Assembly: GCF_000741175.1 (NCBI RefSeq)
Contig: NZ_JGYS01000017.1
Coordinates: 1-64,000, forward strand
Direction: 5' to 3'
DNA length: 64,000 nucleotides
From: Bifidobacterium callitrichos DSM 23973
GTDB taxonomy: Bacteria > Actinomycetota > Actinomycetes > Actinomycetales > Bifidobacteriaceae
In this document: positions 52,057 to 60,836 of the stretch, one piece after another
Layout: each line of letters opens with the position of its first letter
Numbering within the stretch: the first letter of the stretch is position 1
The notes under the pieces: model-generated
The model's input: only the letters and a program-made list of their open reading frames with translations
Told to the model about the DNA's origin: nothing
Databases searched by the model: none
Translations under genes and position numbers: made by a program

Positions 52057-52983
52057 CTAGCGCCACTTGACCTTATGCGGGGTGGCGCCGATCTCGAAGT
52101 GGTACTTGGCGCATCCGAGACCGACGTGGGCGAACAGGCCCTCCAGCGCTTCGGCGGAGACCTCACCGCCATCGGGATCGTCATCAGGACCACCGAGATG
52201 CAGCGTGAAATGGAACGGCTGCTGACTAAGTGACGTCGGCGCCTTCATGGCCGCCTCCATGCCGGCAAGGAACCAGCCCGGCGCCTCGGCAACGGCATCG
52301 GCCGGGCCATCGGCGGCCGAGATGCCATCACCCACCACGCTCGCCAACTCCTCGAGCGGCTTCGTGCGGCGACGGCCGCCTAGGCGCGCGCCATGACCGA
52401 ACGCGATCACCCACACCACCGATTCGCCATCACCGAGCCTCCACCACGCCTCGGCCGGATCGACGCTCTCCGCACCATCCAGCACGGCCCATGACGTCTC
52501 CAATCCGAGCTGTACGGCGCGCAGCACGAGGCGCTCGCCGTAGTAGCCGACGCGCTCCTGCAGATCCGCGGCCTCGGGCGACACCGGCGTCCCCTCCGCA
52601 TCCTTGAACGACTGCAGAGTGGTCAACGCAGCGGGCGTGGCGGCTGCGATGGCCGCTGCGTCACGGTTGACTTGGGAGTTGACTCGGGAGTCGGCCTCCG
52701 CCGAGGCTTCTGCCGCAACCTCACCGTCATTGCCATTGGTGCTGCCACCCGCTACCGCGCCGATCAACGCGATCGCGTTGTGCACGCCCTTGAATCGCCC
52801 GTAATGCGTCTTGAGCCCGAGAAACGCGTCGTCCAACCCCGCAACCATCTGGATATGCAGCCCCGACTCGGCGTTGCATGCGTCGATCTCGGCCTGCAGC
52901 TGCGCCAGCGTGTCCGGCGCGACCGGCTCATCGGTGTACGCGCGGATCGCATGCCGCGCATCGATCGCTTCAAGAAGATTCAT
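52057..52983 (-). CDS. Nitroreductase-family protein (TM1586-like)
   Basis: A 308-residue protein beginning MNLLEAIDARHAIRAYTDEP, the usual start of FMN-dependent nitroreductase-like enzymes. RVGYYGERLVLRAVQLGLETSW and a later VVWVIAFGHG are also in keeping. The family members use FMN and NAD(P)H; the substrate is unknown. A Ser/Ala/Gly/Asn-rich insert (about residues 85-120) and a Gly/Asp-rich segment near the C-terminus look like surface loops. AGGAG lies eight bases before the start. It precedes the tgt gene's 3' end on the same strand but is downstream of it, 47 bases away. Confidence 0.8.
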   Translation of the reverse strand: MNLLEAIDARHAIRAYTDEPVAPDTLAQLQAEIDACNAESGLHIQMVAGLDDAFLGLKTHYGRFKGVHNAIALIGAVAGGSTNGNDGEVAAEASAEADSRVNSQVNRDAAAIAAATPAALTTLQSFKDAEGTPVSPEAADLQERVGYYGERLVLRAVQLGLETSWAVLDGAESVDPAEAWWRLGDGESVVWVIAFGHGARLGGRRRTKPLEELASVVGDGISAADGPADAVAEAPGWFLAGMEAAMKAPTSLSQQPFHFTLHLGGPDDDPDGGEVSAEALEGLFAHVGLGCAKYHFEIGATPHKVKWR

Positions 52984-53030
52984 CGTTACTCCTGCTCCTT
53001 CAGCTTCTTCGTCTCAACCGATCCGACCGA

Positions 53031-54404
53031 TCATTTGCCGTAGAAGTGGGCCAGCGACTCATCGCGGAACTCCTCGAAGTACCCGCCGTCGATCGCATCG
53101 CGGATATCGTCGAGCAGCTTCACGAAGAACCGCTCGTTGTGGATCGTGGCGAGCGTGAACCCGGTGAACTCGCGCGCCCGCAGCAGATGGTCCACGTACG
53201 CGCGCGAATAATTGCGGCACGTGTAGCAGTCGCAGCCCTCCTCGAGCGGGCCGAAATCGAACTTGTGCTGCGCGCGCTTGATGTTGTAGCGGCCGTGACG
53301 CGTGTAGATCGCGCCGTTGCGGCCGCATCGCGCCGGCGCCACGCAGTCGAACGTGTCACCGCCGTTCTCGACGCACGCGAAGATGTCATCCATCTCCGCG
53401 ATGCCGAGCACGTGGCGCGGGCGGCTTTCCGGCATCGCGTCGCAGATCCACGCGCACGTCTCGCCGATGATGCGCTTCTCGATCGCACCGCCGATACCCA
53501 CGCCGTCGAAGTCGAGCGACGCGATCTGCTCGGCAGCGTGACGACGCAGATCCTCGTAGTTTGCACCCTGCACCACGCCATACAGCGCCTGATACGGCTT
53601 GCCGAGGCGCTCGGCGGTCAGGCGCTCGTGCTCGGCGACGCATCGCTTCGCCCAGCGGAACGTGCGCTCGACCGATTCCTCCTGGTACGAGCGCGTGTTC
53701 ATCAGCGTGGTCAGTTCGTCGAACGCGAACATGATGTCCGCGCCGATCTTGTGCTGGATGCCCATCGAGATCTCGGCGGAGAAGCGGTGCTGGTCGCCGT
53801 TGAGCGGCGACTTGAACGTGACGCCGTCCTCGTCGACCCACGCCATGCGCTCCTTGCCCTTGGCGATCACGTCGTCCGACTTCATGCCGGTCACGTCCAT
53901 CGCGAGCGTCTTCTTGAAGCCGACGCCCAGCGACATGACCTGGAAGCCGCCCGAATCGGTGAAGGTCGGGCCGTGCCAGTTCATGAATCGCCCGAGTCCG
54001 CCGGCCTGATCGAGCACGTCCTCGCCGGGGCGCTCGAACAGGTGGAACGCGTTGGACAGCAGGCACTGCGCGCCGAGATCCTTCATCGACTCGGGCAGGA
54101 CGGCCTTCATCGCGGCCTGCGTGGCGACCGGCACGAACGCGGGCGTGCGGATGTCGCCGTGTGGGGTGTGGATGATGCCGGTGCGGCCGTAGCGCGCGCC
54201 GCCCTTGCCCTTGCCGTCGGCGGCGTCGGACAGGCGCGTGATGGTTTCGAAGTGGAACGCGGATCGGTCGCCGGGTTTGCCGGGGGCGGCGCCGAGCGGG
54301 TGCAGGTTGAGGTCAGGGGCGGCGGTGCCGTTGCTGGTGGTGCTGACGCTGCTGGCGCCGTTGTTGGCCTCGGCGGCGGTGATGTTCGTGGAAATGTCGG
54401 TCAT
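53031..54404 (-). CDS. tgt: tRNA-guanine transglycosylase
   Basis: A 457-residue enzyme that exchanges guanine 34 for a queuosine precursor in tRNAs with GUN anticodons. It shows TPAFVPVATQAAMKAV, TDSGGFQVMSL with a catalytic Asp, GNPG-type substrate region VGIGGAIEK, and zinc ligands CDCYTC with later Cys and His near the C-terminus. The first 65 residues, rich in Asn, Ser and Ala, are an extension beyond the usual length of about 375. A later in-frame start cannot be excluded. Bifidobacteria salvage the base rather than making it; no queuosine transporter is adjacent. Confidence 0.93.
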   Translation of the reverse strand: MTDISTNITAAEANNGASSVSTTSNGTAAPDLNLHPLGAAPGKPGDRSAFHFETITRLSDAADGKGKGGARYGRTGIIHTPHGDIRTPAFVPVATQAAMKAVLPESMKDLGAQCLLSNAFHLFERPGEDVLDQAGGLGRFMNWHGPTFTDSGGFQVMSLGVGFKKTLAMDVTGMKSDDVIAKGKERMAWVDEDGVTFKSPLNGDQHRFSAEISMGIQHKIGADIMFAFDELTTLMNTRSYQEESVERTFRWAKRCVAEHERLTAERLGKPYQALYGVVQGANYEDLRRHAAEQIASLDFDGVGIGGAIEKRIIGETCAWICDAMPESRPRHVLGIAEMDDIFACVENGGDTFDCVAPARCGRNGAIYTRHGRYNIKRAQHKFDFGPLEEGCDCYTCRNYSRAYVDHLLRAREFTGFTLATIHNERFFVKLLDDIRDAIDGGYFEEFRDESLAHFYGK

Positions 54405-54582
54405 AGCTTCACTTTAGGCGAACAAGCGGATTGGGGTTGCTGGCCTGTTGGGCCGTCGGTTCCCGCCTGTTGTGCGTGGTTATGTGGGGTATGAGGAGGC
54501 AGGGCGTTGATAAGAGTGCGGTGAGGTGTCTGCTGGGGTGGGGGAATGGCCGAAAAGCATGCAATCTGAGAGCGGTTGAAGG

Positions 54583-54787
54583 TATCTGCGTTACGAGAGG
54601 TACTTTGGGCTTGTTGCAGACATCTATCTCGCTTACGTGGGGTACCTGCCCCAGGTATACAACCTCACAAACGGCCAACCTTCGTGGCGATCAAGCCGTT
54701 TTTGGGCCCTCATACTCGGAGCGGGTACCCCACGTAAGCGAGATAGATGTCTGCAGGGGCGGCAAAGTACCTCTCGTAACGCAGATA
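54583..54787. repeat. Large two-tier palindromic repeat, copy C
   Basis: The 205-bp element begins TATCTGCGTTACGAGAGGTA and ends with its exact complement TACCTCTCGTAACGCAGATA. The inner modules, CTTACGTGGGGTAC and GTACCCCACGTAAG, are also exact complements. The outer arm has GAGAGG where copies A and B have AAGGGG or GAGGGG, and the partner arm changes to match. Unlike copies A and B it lies between divergent genes (tgt and the HtrA gene). Confidence 0.92.
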
Positions 54788-54944
54788 TGCGGAAAGTCGG
54801 GAGAAGATTCACTCATCACTTCCAACAAACGTTCAGGAAACTTCCAGAGCCGGAGCTTTTACTCTTACTTAGCAATACGAACCGGCGGCGAGATTGCTGA
54901 AGAGAAACCCCGAAGCCGCTGGTCATATGAAGGAGCACACGATT

Positions 54945-56960
54945 ATGGCTGATGAGCAGAACAACTGGGCCCCGCAGGGCAACCAGAACGCGCAGCCGCA
55001 GCGCGACGCGCAGGAAACGCAGCACATCCCGACGCCGGCAGGCGCCGATTCCGTCAAGGCCGCGGGCGAGCAGCCCACCGAGACGATCTCCCCGGTTGCC
55101 GGAGGGCAGGGCGCGGCGGCGGCCGCCAACGGCGAGGTGAAGCCGGATTACGCCTCCGCTGCCGGCGAGCAGACCGTGGTTTCCTCCAAGCCGGTCTCGT
55201 CGTCGGCTCCGACCGCTTCGGCCGCCCAGCCGACCTCGACCTCGGCCGCCGCACAGCAGCCGTCGTACGGTCAGTACCGCCTCGCGCCGGAGTACGGCGC
55301 GTATGGCCCGGTCCCGACCCCGCAGCAGCAGGCCGGGCAGACCAGTCAGTCCAATGGCCAGGTCAACGGCCAGCCCGGTCCGTTCGGTGCCGCCGGCCAG
55401 AACGGCCAGAACCCGCAGGGTCAGCCGCAGTACGGCCAGCGTTCCGGTTCGATCTTCGGCGGCTCCAACCCCTTCGCGTCCAACAACCCGTTCGCCTCGC
55501 CGAACCCGGGCGCCGGTAACGGCGCCAATGGCGCTAACGGTGGCAACGGTTCCGGCAACCCGTTCGGCGGCTTCCCCCCGTTCGGCGGCAACGGCAACAA
55601 CAACGGCGGCAACGGTAACGGTCAGCCCGGCGACCCGAACCAGCCGATCGACCCGAACCAGTTCAACCAGATCGGCGCCAAGTCTTCCAACGGCGTCGGC
55701 CGCTTGGTCGTCACCGGCGTGGTCGCCGCGCTCGTCTCCGCCGCCCTGTGCCTCGGCGTCGGCTACGCGGCCATCACCTCCGGCGCGGTTCGTGTCGCGA
55801 CCACCAGCTCCCTGTCGAACGTCGACTCCAGCAAATCCTCCTCCGGCTCGGCCACCGCCAAGACCGGCGAGGCGCCCGACTGGCAGGCCGTCGCCAAGCA
55901 GGTCTCCGGCTCCGTGGTCGCCATCCAGACCCAGCTGTCGAACGGCTCCGCCAAGGGTTCCGGCGCGATCCTCGACAAGGACGGCCATATTGTGACCAAC
56001 AACCACGTGATCTCCGGCGCGCAGAAGATCCAGGTGACGCTGTCCAACGGCCAGATGTACTCCGCGCAGATCGTCGGCACCGACACCACCACCGATCTGG
56101 CCGTGATCAAGCTCGACAACCCGCCGAGCGACTTGAAGACTGTCACGTTCGCCGATTCCGACGAGCTCGCGGTCGGCGAGAACATCATGGCCGTCGGCAA
56201 CCCGCTCGGCTACGACGACACCGCCACCACCGGCATCGTCTCCGCGCTCAACCGCCCGGTGACCGTGATGGATGACAACAACAACGACATCGTCACCAAC
56301 GCCGTGCAGATCGACGCGGCCATCAACCCCGGCAACTCCGGCGGCCCGACGTTCAACGCGGCCGGCCAGGTGATCGGCATCAACTCGTCGATCGCCTCCA
56401 CGTCCAGCTCGTCGTCGTCCAGCTCGGCCGGTTCGATCGGCATCGGCTTCGCGATCCCGTCGAACCTCGTCAAGCGCGTCGCCGACGAGATCATCAAGAA
56501 CGGTTCGGTCAAGCACGTGGCGCTCGGCATCACGATCACGTCCGACACGGTCGAGGCCGACGGCGTGACCCGCGCCGGCGCGAAGATCACCAAGGGCGCC
56601 TCCGGTTCCGCGGTCGTCTCCGGTTCCCCGGCCGACAAGGCCGGTCTCAAGGAGGGCGATACGATCGTCGCGTTCAACGGCAGCGCGGTGGGCAGCAACG
56701 CCTCCCTGCTTGGCTTCGTGCGTGCCGCCGCCCTCGGCGACAAGGCCACGCTGACCATCGTGCGCGACGGCAAGACGATGGACGTCGATGTGACGCTCGA
56801 CCAGCAGGAGCAGTCCGTCAACGGCTCCAACCGTTCCGAGTCGAGCAACGGCAGCGGCAACAGCCAGAACAACGGCGGCAACGGCTACGGTAACGGCAGC
56901 GACGGCAGCGGCAACAGCGACGGCGGCAGCGACAGCTTCGGCTTCCCGTTCGGCTGGTGA
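54945..56960 (+). CDS. HtrA/DegP-like trypsin-family serine protease with PDZ domain
   Basis: A 671-residue envelope protease. Residues 1-245 are disordered and Gln/Gly/Asn/Pro-rich. A helix (about 250-275) anchors the protein, and the trypsin-like domain (about 320-520) shows TNNHVISGA (His), TDLAVIKL (Asp) and PGNSGGPTF (Ser). A PDZ domain (about 530-620) with SPADKAGLKEGDTIVAFNG follows, then a Ser/Gly/Asn tail. It degrades or refolds damaged envelope proteins. AAGGAG nine bases upstream selects the ATG at 54945. Repeat C lies 157 bases upstream, within the presumed promoter region. Confidence 0.95.
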   Translation: MADEQNNWAPQGNQNAQPQRDAQETQHIPTPAGADSVKAAGEQPTETISPVAGGQGAAAAANGEVKPDYASAAGEQTVVSSKPVSSSAPTASAAQPTSTSAAAQQPSYGQYRLAPEYGAYGPVPTPQQQAGQTSQSNGQVNGQPGPFGAAGQNGQNPQGQPQYGQRSGSIFGGSNPFASNNPFASPNPGAGNGANGANGGNGSGNPFGGFPPFGGNGNNNGGNGNGQPGDPNQPIDPNQFNQIGAKSSNGVGRLVVTGVVAALVSAALCLGVGYAAITSGAVRVATTSSLSNVDSSKSSSGSATAKTGEAPDWQAVAKQVSGSVVAIQTQLSNGSAKGSGAILDKDGHIVTNNHVISGAQKIQVTLSNGQMYSAQIVGTDTTTDLAVIKLDNPPSDLKTVTFADSDELAVGENIMAVGNPLGYDDTATTGIVSALNRPVTVMDDNNNDIVTNAVQIDAAINPGNSGGPTFNAAGQVIGINSSIASTSSSSSSSSAGSIGIGFAIPSNLVKRVADEIIKNGSVKHVALGITITSDTVEADGVTRAGAKITKGASGSAVVSGSPADKAGLKEGDTIVAFNGSAVGSNASLLGFVRAAALGDKATLTIVRDGKTMDVDVTLDQQEQSVNGSNRSESSNGSGNSQNNGGNGYGNGSDGSGNSDGGSDSFGFPFGW

Positions 56961-57056
56961 TAGCTGACATCATCCTCGGTGGCCGGCCCGCGGAAGCAGA
57001 CGGTCCTGAGGAGTAGCCGACGGATGACGGGCGTATGACGGGTATGTCATCGCGAT

Positions 57057-57106
57057 AAGCCTCTTGGCGGTGCATGTGCATGGTGCATGGCACCGCCAAG
57101 AGGCTT
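57057..57106 (+). terminator. Terminator after the HtrA gene
   Basis: A perfect 17-bp inverted repeat (57057-57073 and 57090-57106) with a 16-base loop ends in CTTTCCGTTT. It lies about 95 bases after the HtrA stop codon. Confidence 0.75.
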
Positions 57107-57188
57107 TCCGTTTGCCTCCCGGCATCCAGACCGCAGCTCCGGGTTCCTTGGAGCCGTGTGGGATTGGGCCCGGCGGGTGCGCCGGCGT

Positions 57189-57752
57189 CTACTCCTTCAA
57201 CTTATGCAGCGCGTCAAGGTAGTCGCGCAGCTCCTTGTCGGTGATCGGCCGGTTGGCGAAGATCTGACGCGGGTACATGCCCGTCTTCGGGTCGAAGTCG
57301 TTGCGCACATTGCGGAATCCGAGTCTGTTCGCGATCAGTCGGGACGTGTAGTTGTCGCGCAGCATGGTGAGGAACACCGGCATCGTCTTGTCGAAATAGG
57401 CCGCGGCCTTGACGCCGGAGGTCGCTATGTAGGTGCCGTAGCCCTGATGCCAGTATTCGGGTTTGACGCAGTATTGCAGGTGCCAGGCGTTGCCGCATCG
57501 TCGCACGCCTCCCGTGCCGATGAAGGTATTCTGTTTGCACGCGACCCAGATGTCGAGCGCGTCGTACCGCCAGCCGCTGAGCCATTGCTCCAGCACCGCG
57601 TTGGTGTATTCCATGTTCGGATGTTCGTCGCCCGACTGGTTCCACCAGATGCGCGGGTCGGAGTACATCGCGTACATCGCGGGCACGTCGGCCTTCGTCG
57701 GCTTGCGTAGTTTCGGTGGCCGTGGCTTGAGCCTCTTCTTTGCAGTTCCCAT
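57189..57752 (-). CDS. GNAT-family N-acetyltransferase
   Basis: A 187-residue protein with a GNAT acetyltransferase pattern. It contains LRKPTKADVPAMYAMYSDPR, a beta strand with LQYCVKPEYWHQGYGTYIAT (acetyl-CoA binding, H-Q-G-Y-G-T), and RLIANRLGFRNVRNDF. The first 20 residues are very basic (Arg/Lys/Pro). Small-molecule or ribosomal-protein acetylation is possible. The start at 57752 (MGTAKK) has AAGGA seven bases upstream; the open frame extends upstream but has no ribosome binding site there. Confidence 0.88.
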   Translation of the reverse strand: MGTAKKRLKPRPPKLRKPTKADVPAMYAMYSDPRIWWNQSGDEHPNMEYTNAVLEQWLSGWRYDALDIWVACKQNTFIGTGGVRRCGNAWHLQYCVKPEYWHQGYGTYIATSGVKAAAYFDKTMPVFLTMLRDNYTSRLIANRLGFRNVRNDFDPKTGMYPRQIFANRPITDKELRDYLDALHKLKE

Positions 57753-58591
57753 GATGGTTCCTTCTGTGTTCTCTTGCTCGTTGTTGATTGCTTGTTGTCG
57801 GTTGTTCGGTGATTGTTCCGTGGGTTGTCCGATGGGGCGGATATGCGGATATTCGATTGTGTATTTCTGTATTCGATCATTCGACTGACGTTCGGTCGTC
57901 GTTCGGTGAGCGTGATCGTCAGCCTGTTTCACGAATGATCAGCTATTGACCGCGATCAGGCGATGCCGAGGCAAAGTTCGGGCGATCCCTTCGTGAGGGA
58001 CGTCCAAGGCCGTGAAATCGCGGATCAGAGCATGTGCGTGCGGCAGCGGGGCGATCGCGGGGAAGCGTTTGCGTCGTCGTGGACGTGGTGACGCAAGGCC
58101 GAAGCGATTGCCTGGCTGTCTGTTGTGTTGTGCCGCGCATCCGATACTGAAAGCTTCGATGATGAAGCGTCGCAATGAGTGTGTGACATTGCAATGAGTA
58201 TTGAAACGCAACGTGAATAGCGATCAGCCCACGACTCCTTCGTCATCTTGGGTGCCAATATCGCTGTTCGTGATATCCATTAACCCCACCGAACGATTTC
58301 TACGGTAGCCGCGATTTGGGGCGACGTAACTACATTGTCCGCGATGTGGCCCTATTGGTGAGAAAACTCGAACATGGCCATTTGCGAGGGTCGGCATGTG
58401 GTTGGGGATTGGTATATGGCCACGGGTCGACATATGACCGGGATCATGGTCGAAGGTCGTGGCGTGGATGGTAGACGATTGTTCACATTTTGCACAGAGT
58501 CGTGGGAAGGGGGTGTCACCCATCAGGAAACGTCGCTTACAGTGAATACAGAAGATGCTGTTTGCACCAAGGAAGGTCCAAGGGGAAGGAA
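57753..58591. other. Long spacer between the GNAT and GH25 genes
   Basis: About 840 bases, AT-richer than the surroundings. It must hold the GNAT promoter and the GH25 promoter. A 90-codon open frame on the minus strand (57939-58211) has no ribosome binding site or known product and may be a decayed gene. I could not name any element here. Confidence 0.4.
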
Positions 58592-60175
58592 ATGAGGGAA
58601 AGCATGTCTAAGTTGGCGAAGTGCATAGCCGTAGTCTCGGCGGCGGCGATGGCGGTGTCGTTCGCGTTGCCTGCCATCGCACAGCCGTTACGGGATACCA
58701 ATCTCGATGCGTCCGCAACTGTGACGCTGCAGTCGCAGACGTCTACTGAGGATTCGGCGGATGCGATGCCGGAAAATCCGGATGTCGCGTTGCCTGACAA
58801 GGTGGCTAAGAGCATTCCGGATGATGCGACCGTGGTATCCGCTAATCATGCGGTCGTCGCGAGCGGGCAGCTCAAGGATCTTGAGACGGGCAAGACCGTG
58901 ACTGATCCGAAGCTGGTCGGTACGAAGAGCGAGCAGCCCGATCCTCTTGCCAAAACCGACGGCGAATCGTTCATTCCGGTCGAAGCCGGGGACGTCAAGA
59001 CCGCGGTGAAGGAATCGGAGTCGGACGCGCCGCGAGCCTTCGCCAAACCCATTTCGCTGGACAACAACCAGTACGGAGCGTATTGGGGCACATACAACGG
59101 TACGCAGGCGTTCTTCGAGGCGGACGGCAAGCTGTTCGCTCAGTCCGCTAAGGGCGTGGTCGATGTGTCGGAATGGCAGAAGGATATTGACTGGCAGGCG
59201 GCGAAGAACAGTGGTGTGGAGGGCGCGATCGTGCGCATCGGATATGGCTGGGGCAACGGTCTCGACCAGCAGGCGGCTCGCAACATCAACGCACTCAAGC
59301 GACTGGGCATTCCGTTCGGCGTGTATCTGTATTCGTACGCCTACGACGCCAATACCGCGGCCAAGGAGGGCACGAACGTCGTCAACCTGCTGCGCAAGCT
59401 CGGCGTGACTCCGAACGACATGGAATATCCGGTGTACTACGATCTCGAACGCTGGACGTGGACAGGTCATGTTCCGCCGTCGGATCCGGACATTTACGAT
59501 GCCATGGTCAACGCATGGTATGGCCAGTTGCAGGCTGCGGGGTATAACAACCTGTCCATTTATTCGTATACCTCTTATCTGAACAGCGCGCTGAAGTCCA
59601 GCAACATCTGGTCCAAGACGCGCTGGGTGGCCAGCTATGGTGCCCGATCCGGCTTCTCCTTCCCGACGAACGACCGTGGATGGCAGTACACGAGCAGTGG
59701 AACAGTGAACGGCATCCCGGGCAGTGTCGATCTGAATGCGTTCGGATACGCCCGGTCGATCGTCGAGCCTGGCGCGGCGAACTCCGTATACCGTTTATAT
59801 AACCCCAATAGCGGTCTGCACCACTACACCACCGTGTATAACGAGGCGCTGACCCTTGCGACCATCGGCTGGCGCTACGAAGGTGTTTCGTTCCTTGCGT
59901 CGGATACGGGCTCTCCCGTGTACCGTCTCTACAACCCGAATGACGGCAACCACTTGTTCACTATGGAGAATGGTGAGCGACTGATTCTCGCTTCTCAGGG
60001 CTGGAAGGACGAGGGCGTCGCATGGTATGTGGATGGTACGGCGGCCAACCCCGTGTATCGTCTCTACAACCCCAACTCGGGTGAGCACGTCTACACGACG
60101 AATGCCGATGAGTATGAGCAGGTTGGACAGGCCGGGTGGCATCAGGAAGGTGTCGCTTGGCGTACCAATGGCTGA
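58592..60175 (+). CDS. Secreted GH25 muramidase (lysozyme) with three C-terminal DUF5648-like repeats
   Basis: A 527-residue secreted protein: signal peptide (about residues 1-31, ending ALPAIAQ), a spacer of about 160 residues, a GH25 domain (about 190-385) with VVDVSEWQKDIDW (catalytic Asp), YPVYYDLERWTW (Asp/Glu pair) and DLNAFG, then three repeats of about 40 residues, each starting VYRLYNPN and ending with a W...EGV pattern. GH25 enzymes cut the MurNAc-GlcNAc bond of peptidoglycan. The repeats probably bind carbohydrate. ATG at 58592 or 58604 could start it; both have purine-rich sites. No sortase signal is present. The next gene shares the repeats. Confidence 0.92.
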   Translation: MRESMSKLAKCIAVVSAAAMAVSFALPAIAQPLRDTNLDASATVTLQSQTSTEDSADAMPENPDVALPDKVAKSIPDDATVVSANHAVVASGQLKDLETGKTVTDPKLVGTKSEQPDPLAKTDGESFIPVEAGDVKTAVKESESDAPRAFAKPISLDNNQYGAYWGTYNGTQAFFEADGKLFAQSAKGVVDVSEWQKDIDWQAAKNSGVEGAIVRIGYGWGNGLDQQAARNINALKRLGIPFGVYLYSYAYDANTAAKEGTNVVNLLRKLGVTPNDMEYPVYYDLERWTWTGHVPPSDPDIYDAMVNAWYGQLQAAGYNNLSIYSYTSYLNSALKSSNIWSKTRWVASYGARSGFSFPTNDRGWQYTSSGTVNGIPGSVDLNAFGYARSIVEPGAANSVYRLYNPNSGLHHYTTVYNEALTLATIGWRYEGVSFLASDTGSPVYRLYNPNDGNHLFTMENGERLILASQGWKDEGVAWYVDGTAANPVYRLYNPNSGEHVYTTNADEYEQVGQAGWHQEGVAWRTNG

Positions 60176-60213
60176 TCGCCATATGAGACACGAGTGAATG
60201 TCGACCAATCAAT

Positions 60214-60250
60214 AAGAGGGAGCGGTTCATTCCGTTCCCTCTTCGCTTTT
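60214..60250 (+). terminator. Terminator after the GH25 gene
   Basis: AAGAGGGAGCGG (60214-60225) pairs with CCGTTCCCTCTT (60232-60243), with one mismatch, and is followed by CGCTTTT. It starts 38 bases after the stop codon. Confidence 0.75.
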
Positions 60251-60342
60251 CGGGCCTTGCTCGTAAATCCGTCTAGAATGTCGTCAGCCTCCACAGACCA
60301 AAGCCTGTGGAGGCTGACGACACCGCGATGTCCCGAAAAGCG
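60244..60342. other. Nested inverted repeat, possible structured RNA or second terminator
   Basis: An outer perfect 11-bp pair (CGCTTTTCGGG at 60244 and CCCGAAAAGCG at 60332) encloses a perfect 16-bp hairpin (60281-60296 and 60305-60320) with an 8-base loop. It directly follows the GH25 terminator and shares its T-run. Confidence 0.5.
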
Positions 60343-60836
60343 CAATGCGTTTGCGTCACGCATTACAACTGCAGGTACAAAACCCGTGCTCGCACACAAA
60401 GCCTGTGCCTACGAAGAAGAGTAAAGATGAACATGGACATACGCAAGTGCTGTGCGTGCGTGTTCGCTTTCGGCATGTCGTGTGTGATTCGAGGAAGTAG
60501 TCGAGAAAAGGAACTACGACACGCCGGGTTCTATAGCGAACAGTTATAGGGAGCTGTAACAAAGAGGAAACTGTTGACTTGGAGTCTGGCTGATAGCTGG
60601 ATGTTCGCTGTGTGGAAAAATGCTACGTAGATGGTAGTGATGGGCGCGAAAAGGCGTGCAAAAGCACTGGAATCAAGCCGTTTGCTTGCTGAGGAAGCTG
60701 GGCGTTGACTGATGTTGAAGACAGGGTGAACTGAGTAGCAACGTATGGTCGAATGGGAAGACTGGATGGGACCTAGGTTGACAATGTCCTAGGGGTAGGG
60801 GTAGAAAAGTATGCAGTCGGGATGGAGAGAGTCTCC
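60343..60836. other. Upstream spacer of the InlB-repeat gene
   Basis: About 490 bases of AT-richer DNA with no convincing gene. A TACGTAG word lies at about 60624. It should contain the promoter of the secreted protein gene. Confidence 0.4.

Noticed and set aside
54409-54952. Open frames with peptides such as VPHVSEIDV and KVPLVTQI within and around repeat C, and similar ones at 14.3 kb
   Set aside because: The recurring peptides are translations of the palindromic repeat modules on either strand, not conserved proteins. They may appear in databases as hypothetical proteins.
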